Source: Chrysomallon squamiferum (taxonomy: Eukaryota > Mollusca > Gastropoda > Neomphalida > Peltospiridae). From it: a stretch of DNA of 64,000 nt. The position numbers and the translations under genes were made by a program. The notes under the pieces were generated by a model. That model saw only the letters and a program-made list of their open reading frames with translations, made no database searches and was not told where the DNA came from. Of this stretch, positions 12,611 through 25,079 are shown in pieces. Each line of letters opens with the position of its first letter. Positions within the stretch are counted from its first letter, which is position 1. The stretch spans positions 1,649,242-1,713,241 of the forward strand of contig CM022674.1 of the NCBI GenBank assembly GCA_012295275.1. The letters are read 5' to 3'.

Positions 12611-13149
12611 ATATACATATTCTGTATTTATGCACACACCTATAAACTTTAATATACATTCACAAACACACAAGAACACACACATATACAATTATAAACA
12701 CACCCACAAGCATATATACAAGCATGTGTGCTGTGTGTATTTGTATTATGTATATATGTTTGTGTGTGTGCATGAATAGACAAAATGCTATTTTAAAATC
12801 AATGTTACAAAGTATTATAACAAAATGTTATTTTGAAATCAATATTATAAATTATTATTACAAAATGTTTTAAAATCAGTAATCAAAAGAAAATTCCAGA
12901 AAATATTGTATTGTCAATTCCTTACACAAATACAAACACACACAAAATTTGAGTATGTATGTCACACACACAAGATTCCAGAGAGAAATATGTTTAAAAA
13001 TTCTAATTTTACAAAATATTTGTAATTCATAAAATTTGAGTAAATTGTTAATTTCCATATTTTTTACAGGAAATATGTGTACTAATTCCTAAAAAAATTA
13101 CTGTTTAATTCCTTAAAAATGTGTAATTCCTGAAAATTCCTGAAATTGT

Positions 13150-14910
13150 ACCCATTTCCTGTAATCTGATTTTTTTTTTGGAATCTCATCCATGAAGAAA
13201 AATACAAGACACCTTATTTCATGCTTTAGGTGTAAAGACAATATTTTCCCCTTTTCTACTACAAACACCACCTAAGGAATACCTGTGCATTCAAATCCTT
13301 GACTGGTACTGTCCCTTGGGTTTAATTATACTCAATTAATCTATGTGTTTTTGTTCGAGTCTTTAAAGACTGTATCTGAATCAGTGAACTTCTTTCAAAG
13401 CAAATCTGAATCAGTCAATCTGTTTCCACTTGATTGTTCACAGATGAAACAACTTCATCAGATGTAGTTGAAAGATATGTTGTGAGATGTCAGGTGCAGA
13501 GGAGTCAGTCACAGCAACCTCTTCAAGTGGTCACAACTACAAAACTGAACAGTCATCATCAATCATCTCCAAATTCTTCAGTTTCTGAGCCCAGGTTGAA
13601 GAACCAAAATGGAATCAGTGAGACAAGGACAGATTAAGTGGATGATGGTCTTAGAAGACACCTCATCCATCTGACTGCAGTTGATGGAGACATTTTCAGG
13701 AATCACACTGATGAGAATGAATTTACCAGAAAAGTGGCCAGAATTAGTGGTCCTCAGGATCATGAGAGACCAACCTGACAGTGCTTCAAATGAGCAACAT
13801 TTGATTTCACTGTAAAAGACTGGAGTTCTTCTAAAACTGAATGTATCTCTGAGTCCATTCAGTTGTGTTGTTATCTCCTAACTAACAAAACAAAACAAAA
13901 CAACCTTAATTGTCACAGTTTGCTCTTTCTGCTGATCCTTTGGCTGTGTGGATGTCTAAGTTTCCCATGGACTACCACTAATTCTGGCCAGATTCCTTTC
14001 TCTTCTGCTGTAAATTCTCAACCATTGTCACTCTGTAGTGAGAAAGGAGCACCACATAGGACAAAGATGTCTATCAGTTGAAATGTAACCTCATCAGTAT
14101 CATGTTTCAGAGTCAAAAGGCACAAAACATGGATCTTCTTGAGGTGATCTTGACAGACCATCATCCACTTAATCTGTCCTTGTCTCACTGACTGCATTTT
14201 GGATCAGATCAAGCTGGGCTCGGAAACTGAAGAATGTGGAGATGATCAGCTTGATGACTGTTCAGTTGTGTAGTCGGTCTCTTTCTCTTGTACTCCAAAT
14301 TCTGGGTCTTGAAGAGTTTATACTGTGATGTCAGTGTGTTTCTTTGTCAAATCGTACACCATCTTGTGTCAAATATCATGACCGGTTGCAATGTGAGTAC
14401 ATCTAACCACATCATACATCTCTTCAGTGGACAGGAGAAGTACAGAGAAGATTCATCTGCATGATGTCATATCTGTCTTTTCATCTCACCACACTGAACA
14501 ACTTCATACGTGTTAAACAGATTGTACTGATTGCAGATTTGTCTTTGAAGACTCTGGTTGTGGCTTGCTGCAGTTCACTGACTGTTTTAGTGACCAACAC
14601 TTTCTTTTTTGTCTTTACAAGTCTTTAAAAGACTCTCTTGAAAAACACATGTCCTGCATATCCATAATTGCAGTGTATAATTGAACCCAATGGACATTTG
14701 TACCAGTCAGACTCAACTGGTTTCATTAATGAGGAAATCATCTCAGGATTTGTCACAGGTAATCCTTAGGTGGTGTTTGAAGTAGAAGATGAAGAAATAT
14801 TCTCCTGTTTTTTTGTTTGTTTTTTGTTTTGTTTTTGTTTTCTTAACAAACTGCTGCACTGCATGAAATAACTGCTGTCTTGGATTTTTCTTCATGGATT
14901 AAGAAAATTT
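13150..14910. repeat. Long imperfect inverted repeat (palindrome), about 1.7 kb
   Basis: Left-arm blocks pair with the reverse complement of the right arm in nested order: 13190-13197 with 14890-14897 (CCATGAAG), ACCACCTAAGG near 13268 with its complement near 14768, AACTGAACAGTCATCA near 13543 with the complement near 14258, GTGAGACAAGGACAGATTAA at 13618 with the complement to 14188, GGCCAGAATTAGTGG at 13736 with 13975. The apex is near 13860. Weaker pairing (AATTCCTGAAAATTCC types) continues outside, to perhaps 12890 and 15100. The right arm carries extra sequence. No transposase is visible; it could be a foldback element or an inverted duplication. Confidence 0.85.
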
Positions 14911-15369
14911 TCCAAGGAAATGTGTATAACAGTCATCATCAGATTTATGGAAAATTCAGGAATTTATAATTTTATAAGGAATTAGACATTACACATATTT
15001 ACTGGAATTTTCAAGAATTAAATATATTTTTAAGGAATATATGAAGTAAGCATTTTTATGCCAATATTACACATATTCCTAAAATTATAAATATCCTTTT
15101 ACTAAAATTTTTTTATTTAATTACAAATATTTAATAGAATTTTCAAAATTACAGAGCTTTCCTAATAATTAAACAATATACATTTTAAATCAAATTTTCA
15201 TGGAAAACGTTTTATTTTATAAGAAATTAGACATAACACATAATTGCTTTCAAAAAGTTCAAGAATTATATATATTTCCTGTGTGTGTATATAAACAGAG
15301 ATTTTATGCCAAAATGATTTTACAGCAAAATATAAATATCCTTCTAAAGCTTTTTTTTTAGTGTTCCAT

Positions 15370-16200
15370 TAATAAAAAACAGAGCTATAATAAAAACTAT
15401 TATTTCATGGTAAAAAACGTTTTTGACTATTGAGAAAGCATTTTACTGTATTTTATTTTCAACAAAGTACAAACATAGGTGTTATAAAATGAGTGTTACA
15501 TGTGTGTGTTTTTGTGCACATCTATTAACAAAAATTAGTAAATGGTAAACATTATTTTACTGTTTGTATAAACAGAGGTCTTATAAAAAGTATTATTTCA
15601 TGGTAAATAGTATTGCACTATTACGATTGTTTTGCTGTTGTTATATATTACAAACATAGGTATTATAAAAATCTATATTACATGCTAAACATTTTTACAT
15701 CTATTAACATTATTATACTGTTATTACATTATAAACAAAGTATTATAAAAAGCATTATTTCATGGTAAACATTTTTACACTAATAATATTATTTTACTGT
15801 TATTATTTATTATAAACAGAGGTATTATAAAAATCAATATTACACAGTAAACGTTTTTACATTATTTTACTGTTATATATATTGTAAACAGGTATTATAA
15901 AAATCAGTATTACCTGGTAAACATTTTTACACTATCAACATTATTATATATTACAGAGGTATTATAAAAATCAATATATCATGATAAACATTTTTACACT
16001 ATTAAGATTATTTTATTGTTATTATATATTATAAACAGGTATTATAAAAAGCATTATTACATGGTAAACATTTTTACACTATCAACATTATTATATATTA
16101 CAAACAGAGGTGTTATAAAAATCAGTATTACATGGTAAACATTTTTTACACTATTCAACATTATTATTTATTACAAACAGAAGTATTATAAAAAAAAAGC
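15370..16200. repeat. Degenerate tandem repeat, unit about 65-75 bases
   Basis: Recurring phrases GTATTATAAAAATCAATATT, ATGGTAAACATTTTTACACT and ATTATTTTACTGTTATTATA. About ten decayed copies, becoming more regular towards 16190. Confidence 0.8.
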
Positions 16201-16347
16201 ATTGTTGCATGGATAAGCCTTTTTTCGCTCTCTATTCACGACACAACGTATAAACCTCACTGTTATTTCCTTCGAGTCACCTGCCTAGCATCATTAGCAG
16301 TGTTAATCAATGAAGGAAATGTACAGTCTGTTATCAATCTGCGATAA

Positions 16348-16381
<34 letters not shown>

Positions 16382-16667
16382 AAGACAGAAAGAAAAAAAC
16401 AAAACAAGAAAGGAGAGAATTTAGCACTCATATCCAGCAAAGCAGCTTTTCGTTTCTGATGTGAAAATACGTGAATGTTTCGTGTTTAATAATGGATTTG
16501 CGTTGACACAAACTGTAATCTGAGTAATACAGAGGCTGCAAGCTGGAAGCGCGTCACTTAATAATTTAACTGTCTGATTTTTATGTTTATTTTTTTTCAT
16601 ATATTTTTTTTTTTTCCCTTCTCTGTCTTCTCTACTTCAACTTTCGTCATAATCTACACCTTCAACG
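16201..16667. other. Poly-A run and non-repetitive island before candidate exon B
   Basis: Poly-A at about 16349-16379. Then 16430-16570 is non-repetitive with GCGCGTCAC and other CpG. It may serve as promoter for candidate exon B. Confidence 0.3.
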
Positions 16668-16693
16668 ATGTCTGGTCGTCTGTACGCCTATTT
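16668..16693 (+). CDS. Candidate alternative first coding exon B (MSGRLYAY..)
   Basis: ATG with A at -3, 8 codons plus TT, then a perfect donor gtaagt. Phase matches the 44495 acceptor (TT+T gives Phe, reading YAYF then MPTRG). It follows a non-repetitive patch (16430-16570) and a pyrimidine-rich stretch suited to transcription starts. Very short, so chance is a real alternative. Confidence 0.3.
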
Positions 16694-17425
16694 GTAAGTT
16701 ACATTTTTGTTGTCTGTTCTTTTTACAGTTTATTCTTTTAAATTTTAAATTTTGTTGTTTGTTTTTTTGTAAAGATACTGACAGGTATTTTTTTATTAAT
16801 TTTTTGTATTGTTTTTTTGGCTCATGATGATGATGATGGTGTTGATGGTGTTGTTGTTACTCAATGTGTCGTCTGAGAATTGATCGCATCAGTTCATCTT
16901 TGGTTGTTTTATGTTTTTTGGTGAAACAGATGAATCTGCTTCTTTGCTGATGTCTGTTGTTGTTGTTGTTGTTGTTGTTGTGTGTAATTTGGGATACTAA
17001 TTTGTGACATTGATGTTGACGACGATGACGAAAATACCGTTGCAAAATTTTTCTTTGTTAAAAATGTCTGCCGTGACTGGATCGATTTGTTTGTTGTAAG
17101 CACAGTCTGAGTGTAAACCACTGGATCAATGGAAGAGCTTACTGGTCCTGTGTGTGTCATTGTTTTAAAAATAAAACCTTGGTCACTTTAGTAGCAGTGG
17201 GATTAGTCATTCACAGCCATCGACAGAAATAAAAGGATGAGAAATTTTTTTTTTTTTTTTTTTAAATTGTGATGAAAAAATGAGAGATTATTGCAAAAGA
17301 TGACATGTTTTTTAGGAATATTGATGCTAAAAGTGGGACAGTGTTTTCTGTCTGACTGTCTGTCTGTATCACTCTCTGATTATTTCATTTCATTTTCTCT
17401 GTCTGTCTTTTACAAAAGTCATTAA
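16694..17425. other. Presumed intron, no gene seen
   Basis: Holds (TTG)n at 16955-16981 and poly-T near 17247-17263. Otherwise ordinary sequence without supported exons. Confidence 0.4.
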
Positions 17426-17428
17426 TCG

Positions 17429-17539
17429 TATATATATATATATATATATATATACCACACTCAAAATATGTATGTATGTATGTATTCTTACGTTCATGCA
17501 TACAGATAAAAGTATATAAAACACCAGCATGCATATATT

Positions 17540-17585
<46 letters not shown>

Positions 17586-17590
17586 CATAC
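17429..17590. repeat. (TA)n and (CA)n microsatellites
   Basis: TA 17429-17454, CA 17541-17582, with GTAT and CATG units around them. Confidence 0.95.
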
Positions 17591-18955
17591 ACACAAAGAT
17601 ACACAAACACAATCATATATATATACTGATATATTCAATGCAAATCAATAGACAAACATTCCCCAAAAAATGATGACATGATTCCCAAAACAACAATAAA
17701 ATAATAACTGTGAAATACAAAGAATTTTATTACACCATGTATTAATAATAACTATTCCTAGTTATTAGGTACACTTCAGAGTGTGGTGTGTTTCGAAAGA
17801 TTACTCAATTATCATTATAATATATTTCATTTTGCCTTTGTGTGCCAGTCTGCATAAATGTACTCTGTAATTCTAACAAGTTGCTTTGCATGTAGATTAA
17901 AACACACAGGTGTGTCTATGCTTTACTCTGAATTTGTGTCAGAGCATGAATACCGAAAGTGTGCTATATGTGTGTTCTGTATATATTATATATATTTATT
18001 AATTATCATGAGTATATGGGTTTGTATGCATAAATGTTTTTGTTTTTATAGAAATGTGTGAGATTATATACATATAGGAATGTATTTTTTGTGTGTGTGT
18101 GTGTATGTGAGTCTCTGTATGTATGCATGTGTGTTTATATATACACACACATACATACATATATATCGTGTGTGTGTATGTGTTTGTGTGTCTGCATGGT
18201 TGTGTTTATATATTTGTATATTCATGAATGTGTGTACACCCATCCATGAATTGATTTATCTATTTTTGTGTCTCTGTGTTTGTGTGTATGACTGTATGTG
18301 TTTGAGATCATAAATGAAATTGTATTGTGTGTGTGTGTGTGTGTGCTTTTGCGCATCTGTGTGTGTATAGATATAGATACATATCCACACATATACATAC
18401 ATACACTTGCACACAACCATATATAAATATATGAGTAGATGCCAGTGAGAAAGTGTACAGACACACACACAAACACACACTGTTCCATTTTTATATTGTT
18501 ACATTTTCATCAAGCTGTCATACTCTCTCATAGTATACTTCATAAATAAATAATAGCCAAGAACAGAGAGAGAGAGAGAGAGAGAGATCTTTCTGCGACA
18601 ACAACACATCTTTCTTTTCTTTTCTTCTTCGTTTCTCTGTGTCATGGATTTTTATTTCTTTCTTTATTGTTTTTTTTTCTTTTCTGTATTTGTTATTTCC
18701 CAGCACAGCGCAGACTGACACAGGCAGAATAAGTTGATTATGGGGAAACATATTGATTTTTGTTAGCTCACTCCAGGAACCTTGATCGCAGGCCATTGTT
18801 GCTTATTTTGTGTCAGAACATAATCACCGTGGAAAATATCGTGTTTATTTCACAGCAGAACAGTTTTCTGTCTTGTGTGTATATCTCAGGAGAATGTGTT
18901 GTATTTAACACAGTGAAATGTGACACAGTAGATTATATATTATTAATTTATTTAT
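17591..18955. other. GT-rich intron-like DNA, no gene seen
   Basis: (GT)n at about 18089-18104 and 18327-18344, CA/GT mixtures to 18480, (GA)n at 18566-18587. Nothing coding supported. Confidence 0.5.
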
Positions 18956-19029
18956 TTATTTCACTGTAGGATATTTTGTGTTAAGTCACAGCAGAATGTC
19001 GTGTATTTATTTGAGGGGAGTTATATCAT

Positions 19030-19800
19030 ATTTATCTCATTACAATGTATCGTATTTATCTCACAGTAGAATATTTCACATTTATCTCACAGGAGAATAT
19101 ATCATATTTATCTCATTAGAAAATATCACATTTATCTCACAGTAGAATATTTCACATTTATCTCACAGTAGAATATATCACATTTATCTCATTAGAATGT
19201 TACACATTCATCTCACAGTAGAATATATCACATTTATCTCATTAGAATGTTACACATTTATCTCACAGTAGAATATATCATATTTATCTCATTAGAATAT
19301 ATCATATTTATCTCACAGTAGAATATTTCACATTTATCCCACACTAGAATATATCATTTTATCTCAGCAGAATATATTACATTTATCTCACACTAGAATA
19401 TATCATATTTATCTGAGTTGAATATATCACATTTATCTCACACTAGAATATATCATATTTATCTGAGTAGAATATATCATATTTATCTCACAACAGAATA
19501 TATCACATTTATCTCACAACTGAATATATCATATTTATCTCAGCAGAATATATCACATTTATCTCACAGTAGAATATATCATATTTATCTCAGTAGAATA
19601 TATCATATTTATCTCACACTAGAATATATCATATTTATCTCACAGTAGATTATATCACATTTATCTTATAGAATATATCATATTTATTTCAGCAGAATAT
19701 ATCACATTTATCTCACAGCAAAATATTTTGTATTTTTCTCACAGTTGTCTCACATTTATCTCACAGCCAAAAATCACAAACTTACCTCAATCAGAATATC
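19030..19800. repeat. Minisatellite, unit about 26 bases, TTTATCTCACAGTAGAATAT
   Basis: Around 28-30 copies of ATTTATCTCACAGTAGAATA and variants (AGCAGAATAT, ACTAGAATAT). Each unit carries TTATCT, the complement of the GATA-factor site AGATAA. Looser copies begin near 18840. Confidence 0.9.
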
Positions 19801-19849
19801 TCATATTTATATCATGCAGAGATATTTCAAAGATATTTTACAGCATTAC

Positions 19850-20650
19850 TTTTTATGTGGCATCCCAGAATAATGTTACCTCAAATATATATATATATTT
19901 TTTTTTTTTTCTTCCTTTATTACATATCTATCACATTAATAAAATTATTACTACTAGTAATATAAAATCTTATGATTGCCCTTGGGAAGATTAATTTTAT
20001 TTTTTAATAAGCTCATGCTTTCTAGACATTTTATAACTGCCATAAACTGATACACAGTATGAGTACAGGATTTGATGTTCATAATAAAACATTTCTTTTT
20101 CCTTTTCTTTTTTTCTTTTTTTTCTTCTTTTTTTTCTTTTTTTTTTTTTTTTTTTTTTTTTTTGTTATTCATATGACAGAAAATTAATTGCAGGATAAAT
20201 ACAAGTGATCATATTTAATATTTATTTATTTAATATTTAAACAAATGCATACTTGTGTCTTTTTAAAATATTGGTTAATAAAATCGCATTAATTCTTTAC
20301 TTATTTTGTTAAAACTTTACTCTGAAAACAAATCTAATTGATGTCAGTCACAAAGGAAAATAATATAATTTGTTATTTTTTTTGGGGGGGGGGCGTGTTC
20401 AGGATCAAACCCTATCATTCTTTGAATCAAGTTTTTTCCAGTTCCATCTAGACTCATGTACAGAATAATAAGAAGCTGTTTATCACAAAAAAATGATGTA
20501 ATCATTATGACAGAAAATTTTATAACTAATAATAATAAATTAATATATGTTAGGCATTGTCAATATATTTATTAATAAACATTTTGTAATATATTCCATA
20601 CAAACATGTGTGTTTGTGTGTATATATATCTTTTCATACATAAGAACACA
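19850..20650. other. Poly-T tracts and a T-to-G homopolymer junction
   Basis: T-rich 20096-20163 and a T8-G10 junction at about 20376-20393 followed by CGTGTTCAGGATCAAACCC, which faintly resembles a pol III B box but has no A box upstream. No gene. Confidence 0.45.
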
Positions 20651-20654
20651 CATT

Positions 20655-20699
20655 CTCTCTTTCTTTCTCTCTTTCTTTATTTCTCAGTCTCTCTTTCTT

Positions 20700-20772
<73 letters not shown>
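20655..20772. repeat. (CT)n microsatellite
   Basis: Pure CT from about 20706 to 20770 after CTTT units. Confidence 0.95.
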
Positions 20773-20775
<3 letters not shown>

Positions 20776-21060
20776 CAAAACTCCACACAGTAAAACTTGA
20801 AATTAATCACAAAACGGAACTAACCAAACCAGCAGTAACAGTCCTATCAATATACACAAGTAATATCCACGCTCAAACACAATTGTTCAGACTGCATTCA
20901 TCTCGCTGACAAAGTCCAATCTGTCGACTCGGTGGATGTTACAAAGATTAACAAACACTGGCTTACACAGCACCTCACAGTAATTCCTCTAAACAAACTA
21001 ATCTTCTCTCTCACCAGTAAATCAATAGATGAGAAATTACAATTTTCCTAGCAGTAATTT
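20773..21060. other. Non-repetitive stretch, no gene seen
   Basis: Ordinary-complexity sequence without a splice-bounded ORF. Confidence 0.4.
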
Positions 21061-21062
21061 GT

Positions 21063-21103
21063 ATACACACATACACACACACACACATACATGCATGCAT
21101 ACA

Positions 21104-21137
<34 letters not shown>

Positions 21138-21269
21138 CATACATACATATATATATATACATACATATATGCATATACATACATACATACATACATACAT
21201 ATACATACATACATACATACATACATACATACATACATACATACATACATACATACATACATACATACA

Positions 21270-21305
<36 letters not shown>

Positions 21306-21334
21306 CATACATCCATAATACATACATACATACA

Positions 21335-21370
<36 letters not shown>

Positions 21371-21376
21371 TATATA
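21063..21376. repeat. (ACAT)n tetranucleotide array
   Basis: About 310 bases of ACAT with a few TATA interruptions. All reading frames in it are Tyr/Ile/His or Met/Tyr/Val/Cys artefacts. Confidence 0.97.
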
Positions 21377-21620
21377 ATATGAAAATTGGAATTTCTTTAT
21401 ATTTATATTTATAAACTGACAAACATGTACAAAGATAGAGACACAGACAGACATAAATACACACAGACATACAGACACACTGATTAATACAGAAATGCTG
21501 TTATCTGACAGCAGACAAAAACAATGCAAGAAATAACTGGCTAGGGGTTCTTTCTGATGGTCAATCTAGGATTAATCAGGATATGTTGCTTCTGGGGCTT
21601 TTTCCCATTCCAGAAATCAA

Positions 21621-21790
21621 TAATAATAATAATAATCTGAATAATAGTAAAAATAATAACAATAGTGACAACAACAACAACAACAACAACAACAATAATA
21701 GTAAAAATAATAACAACAACAGCAACAAACAACAACAACAACAACGACAACAACAATAATAATAATAATAATAATAATAATGATAATGGT
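21621..21790. repeat. (AAT)n / (CAA)n block
   Basis: AAT, CAA and AAT runs directly before the SINE-like relic. Confidence 0.9.
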
Positions 21791-21805
21791 TACAGTAAAT
21801 TATAC

Positions 21806-21905
21806 AGATGCGTGTGTAGCTCAGTGTTTAAAGTTGTTGGTTTAGAAATTGTGTGTCACAGGTTCAAACCTTAACAATGTCAACTTTATGTTACTTGATG
21901 TCCCA
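21806..21905 (+). mobile_element. tRNA-derived SINE-like relic
   Basis: TAGCTCAGTG at 21817-21826 matches a pol III A box, and GGTTCAAACC at 21861-21870 matches a B box at about 44 bases distance, as in a tRNA gene. The acceptor and anticodon stems do not close, so it is not a working tRNA gene. A decayed SINE head or tRNA pseudogene is likelier; the 3' end is undefined. Confidence 0.5.
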
Positions 21906-22078
21906 GGTATTCCTCATAATTTAATTTTTTTCGAAGCTTGTGTTTTGTTTGGGTTTTTGTTCCTGTTTTTTTTTTTTTTTCTCTCTTTTGTTTGTTTGTT
22001 CTTGAAGCTTACAAGTAAATAAATAAATGTTTAATTAGTAGCTAATTTGAAACATTTTAAAGTCAAATATTAATTTTA

Positions 22079-22112
22079 TTTATTTATTTCTTGCTTCTTT
22101 TTTTCATTTTTC

Positions 22113-22161
<49 letters not shown>

Positions 22162-22380
22162 AATCATTTATTTTATTTTTATTTTATTATTTTATTTATT
22201 TATTTTATTTATTTTTTTACTTACTTACTTACTTAGTTATTTGTTTTACTTATTTGTTATTTATTTTACTTACTTATTTATTATTTATTTTACTTATTTT
22301 TATTATTTATTTTAGTTACTTATTTGTTATTTTACTCATTTATTTATTTATTTACTTATTTATCTCTCTATCTGTTTACT
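22079..22380. repeat. (ATT)n and (TTTA)/(TTAC) block
   Basis: ATT 22122-22160, then TTTA and TTAC units to about 22370. Confidence 0.9.
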
Positions 22381-22960
22381 CACTATCGCGATGATTAAAC
22401 TAATTCTCGCGTCCACTGACAGAGTGATATTGCTGTGCTGTGATGTATGGGGTGTCTATTGATACACCAGCCACATCTCTCAGCCCATTGTGGTTATTCA
22501 CTGTGACCTCCACGACCGAGATCAAGCCGTGCCAGAAAGTGATCAATACATCACTACAACGAACCTTTTAATTTTACTCAACACACTCGTGTTTACCACC
22601 GCATAACACCCTCCCCCTCCCACCCACCCCACACCCACCCCCAGCCCAGTAAACAGTCTTGCTAATAAAAGGCCACGAGAAATAGACGCTGTCTGCACGC
22701 CGATGTTTTTGGGGCAAACGTAGTTGCTTGCGCTAATCAAACTGTTTAGCGTGTTTAATTGAAAACTGCACCAGCGAATGGATCAATAAGTTCTTGCTGC
22801 CTGCCTTCTTAGAAACGCCGACTGTGTGCTACAACTACGCTGACGTTCGCATCGGCGTGACAGTGCTGCGGTCCTAATCAGCTGCTTCTACCAGTTGACA
22901 TCGGCGTGTTACGAGGCAGCGAAGCCGTGTTAATTTCGCTTGCCTCTCTCTCGTGTCGAG
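22381..22960. promoter_or_regulatory. Non-repetitive CpG-bearing island with C-rich tract
   Basis: The most GC-rich stretch outside exons, with many CpG (cgatgatt, acgttcgcatcggcgtg, gcgaagccg). It holds a C-run cluster at 22609-22647. No exon is supported; a promoter or enhancer is an inference. Confidence 0.35.
22609..22647 (-). other. G-quadruplex / i-motif-forming tract
   Basis: Eight runs of three or more C on the + strand separated by 1-3 bases, so the - strand has eight G runs with very short loops, well above the four needed. Confidence 0.7.
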
Positions 22961-24870
22961 TTGTGTTGTTTTGTTTGGGCTTGGATTTGCTTGTTAAAAG
23001 ATATTTTTGCTTTAATTTTTTAGCCCCCAAAAAAAAGTGTTTCTCATCTTTATTTATTGTTTTTTTTTTTTTTTTTTATTTTATCAAATCAGTTTTAAGA
23101 TTCCAGTGGCTTTAAAAAGTTCCAACACACCATACTAACCATGAGTTATGCCGTAACTTTGGCACTTAAAACATTTTTCTAAGTGTGAATGGATTATTCT
23201 TAAGTGATATTAGCGTTGTTACTTTGATAATGTGTTGTACTGATGTTACTGCTGTGAGTTGTTGTGTTTTATAACTTTTATAGTCTCAATAGAGGGCTGC
23301 TGTTTTACTTTATGACTGTTATTAAGTGGATTATTAAGTGTCGTTGTTTTATTGGTGTTAATTCCATTGAAATTCAACTGTTTAATGTCAGCTGTTATCC
23401 TGCCTGTGTTGTTATTTTCATCGTTTAAAATGCTCTTCTCAAGTCATGTTTACAATTGTGATAAATTAAATTAAATTTCAACCCATTCAAATTATTAAGC
23501 AGTTTTTGTTGAATTGAAATTCTGTGAAAAAAATATATCTTTGTTTTGTGAATCTGTCAAGCTTCTGTGTTGTTTCATCATTTTCAGGACTGAAAAATGC
23601 TCTTGTCAAATGTGGTCATTTTATTTGTGGTGCTGAACTGAAATTAATGATTCACTTATTGGAGTTTCAAGCAGTGTTTATAGAAGTGAAACTCAACTTT
23701 GAAAAGTTACCATACTTGACTTGTTGTTTCATTATTTCAAGACTATAACAGTCTTGTTAAAAAATCATCATTATACATGTACTGTTGACACTAAATTTAT
23801 ACCTTTTGGATTATGAAGTAATGTTTTTAGATTCTTACATTCTAAGTATGAAACATTTTTCTATGGAAGTGCCATCATATTAGCTTCTGGGTTTTTTTTT
23901 TTTTTTTTTTGAAGTTGTGTTGTATTTGTGGTATTGCACTGAAAATTAAAATTTCATTGAATGGATTGTTGAATATTGCTTTTTTATGTTGGTTTTTATG
24001 GCAGAGAAATTCTACATTACAAGTCTGAGTGATGTTTGTTTGACAATCTGATCATACTTGTGTGTTTTTGTTCTGTCTTCTCAAGAATTCAAACACTCTG
24101 GATAAAAAGAAATTTGACTTTTGATTTAACTGCTTCCATTATGCTGGTGTTTTCTGATATCTAAATCCAAGGAACTTTGTTAGAAGCTATTGTCCTCATT
24201 GTGTTTGAGTTTCAGCATCTGTTACTGTGGGGATCAGAACAAGAAACAAATTTTAAGTATTTGGATTATAAATTTGTGGTTATGTGTTTGTGTTTGTGAT
24301 AGAGAAATTCTACATTTTGAGTGTAAGGATTCTTCTTCAGAAGTGCTTCTCTAGTTTGAATTAGCTCTCAAAGGGTAATTTTATTCTTCTTAAATGTGGT
24401 CTTTACTATTGTTGTGATGTTGAATGGAAATTGAAGTTATTAACCATTTGGATAATTAAGTAGTAATTATAGATTTGTATGTTTAGAATTAAAATTCTAT
24501 AATTTTAAGTTTAAGAAACCCTCTTTTTTTTTTTTTTTTTTTTATTCAAGTGCCATCATGCATGTTTTATTTCAAGACTAAAATATTCTTGTTAATCTTG
24601 TCATTATATACAGCTGTGGTGTTAGATGGAAGTTAAACTTTTAAACCATTTTGATTATTAAGCAGAAATTATAGATTAATGTTTGTAGAATTAAAATTCT
24701 ATAATTTAAGTTCAGGAATCACATTTTGTTTTCAAATACTATCCTATTTTTTTTAGTTCCAGAATTCAAAATATTCTTGTTAAAAATGTGCTGGCTATTA
24801 TGTTTTTTTTATCCAAAAGGGATATTAGAAGTTTAAGTCTACTGAATTGTTAAGAATTATTTAATTATAA
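22961..24870. repeat. Degenerate tandem repeat, unit about 190 bases
   Basis: Recurring order of phrases: TTTCATTATTTCAAGACTA, CTCTTGTTAAATGTGGTCAT, TGTGGTGCTGAATGGAAATT, GATTATTAAGCAGTAATTAT, GAATTAAAATTCTATAATTT. Copies begin near 23400, 23570, 23730, 24350, 24560 and 24750. Confidence 0.7.
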
Positions 24871-25079
24871 TTATCTTTTGTAGCAAAATCATTGAAATCT
24901 CTTGGATCATATTATAAGTATATATATTTGTCATTTATGGTAAAGATATCATTTTAAAAAGTCTCTTGAGTAACATTACATTTTTATATTAAGTTGTGGT
25001 GTATAATTTTATTATTTCATTAAACACTATAGGCATTAGACAGACATTATATGAAATTACAGATATACTGTTATTCTAA

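Noticed and set aside
20393-20415. Possible pol III B box GGATCAAACCC
   Set aside because: No A box at the right distance and upstream sequence is a homopolymer junction.
21063-21376. Regular repeats that might be taken for a CRISPR array or a coding repeat protein
   Set aside because: Pure tetranucleotide microsatellite without spacers; open frames arise only because the unit lacks stops.
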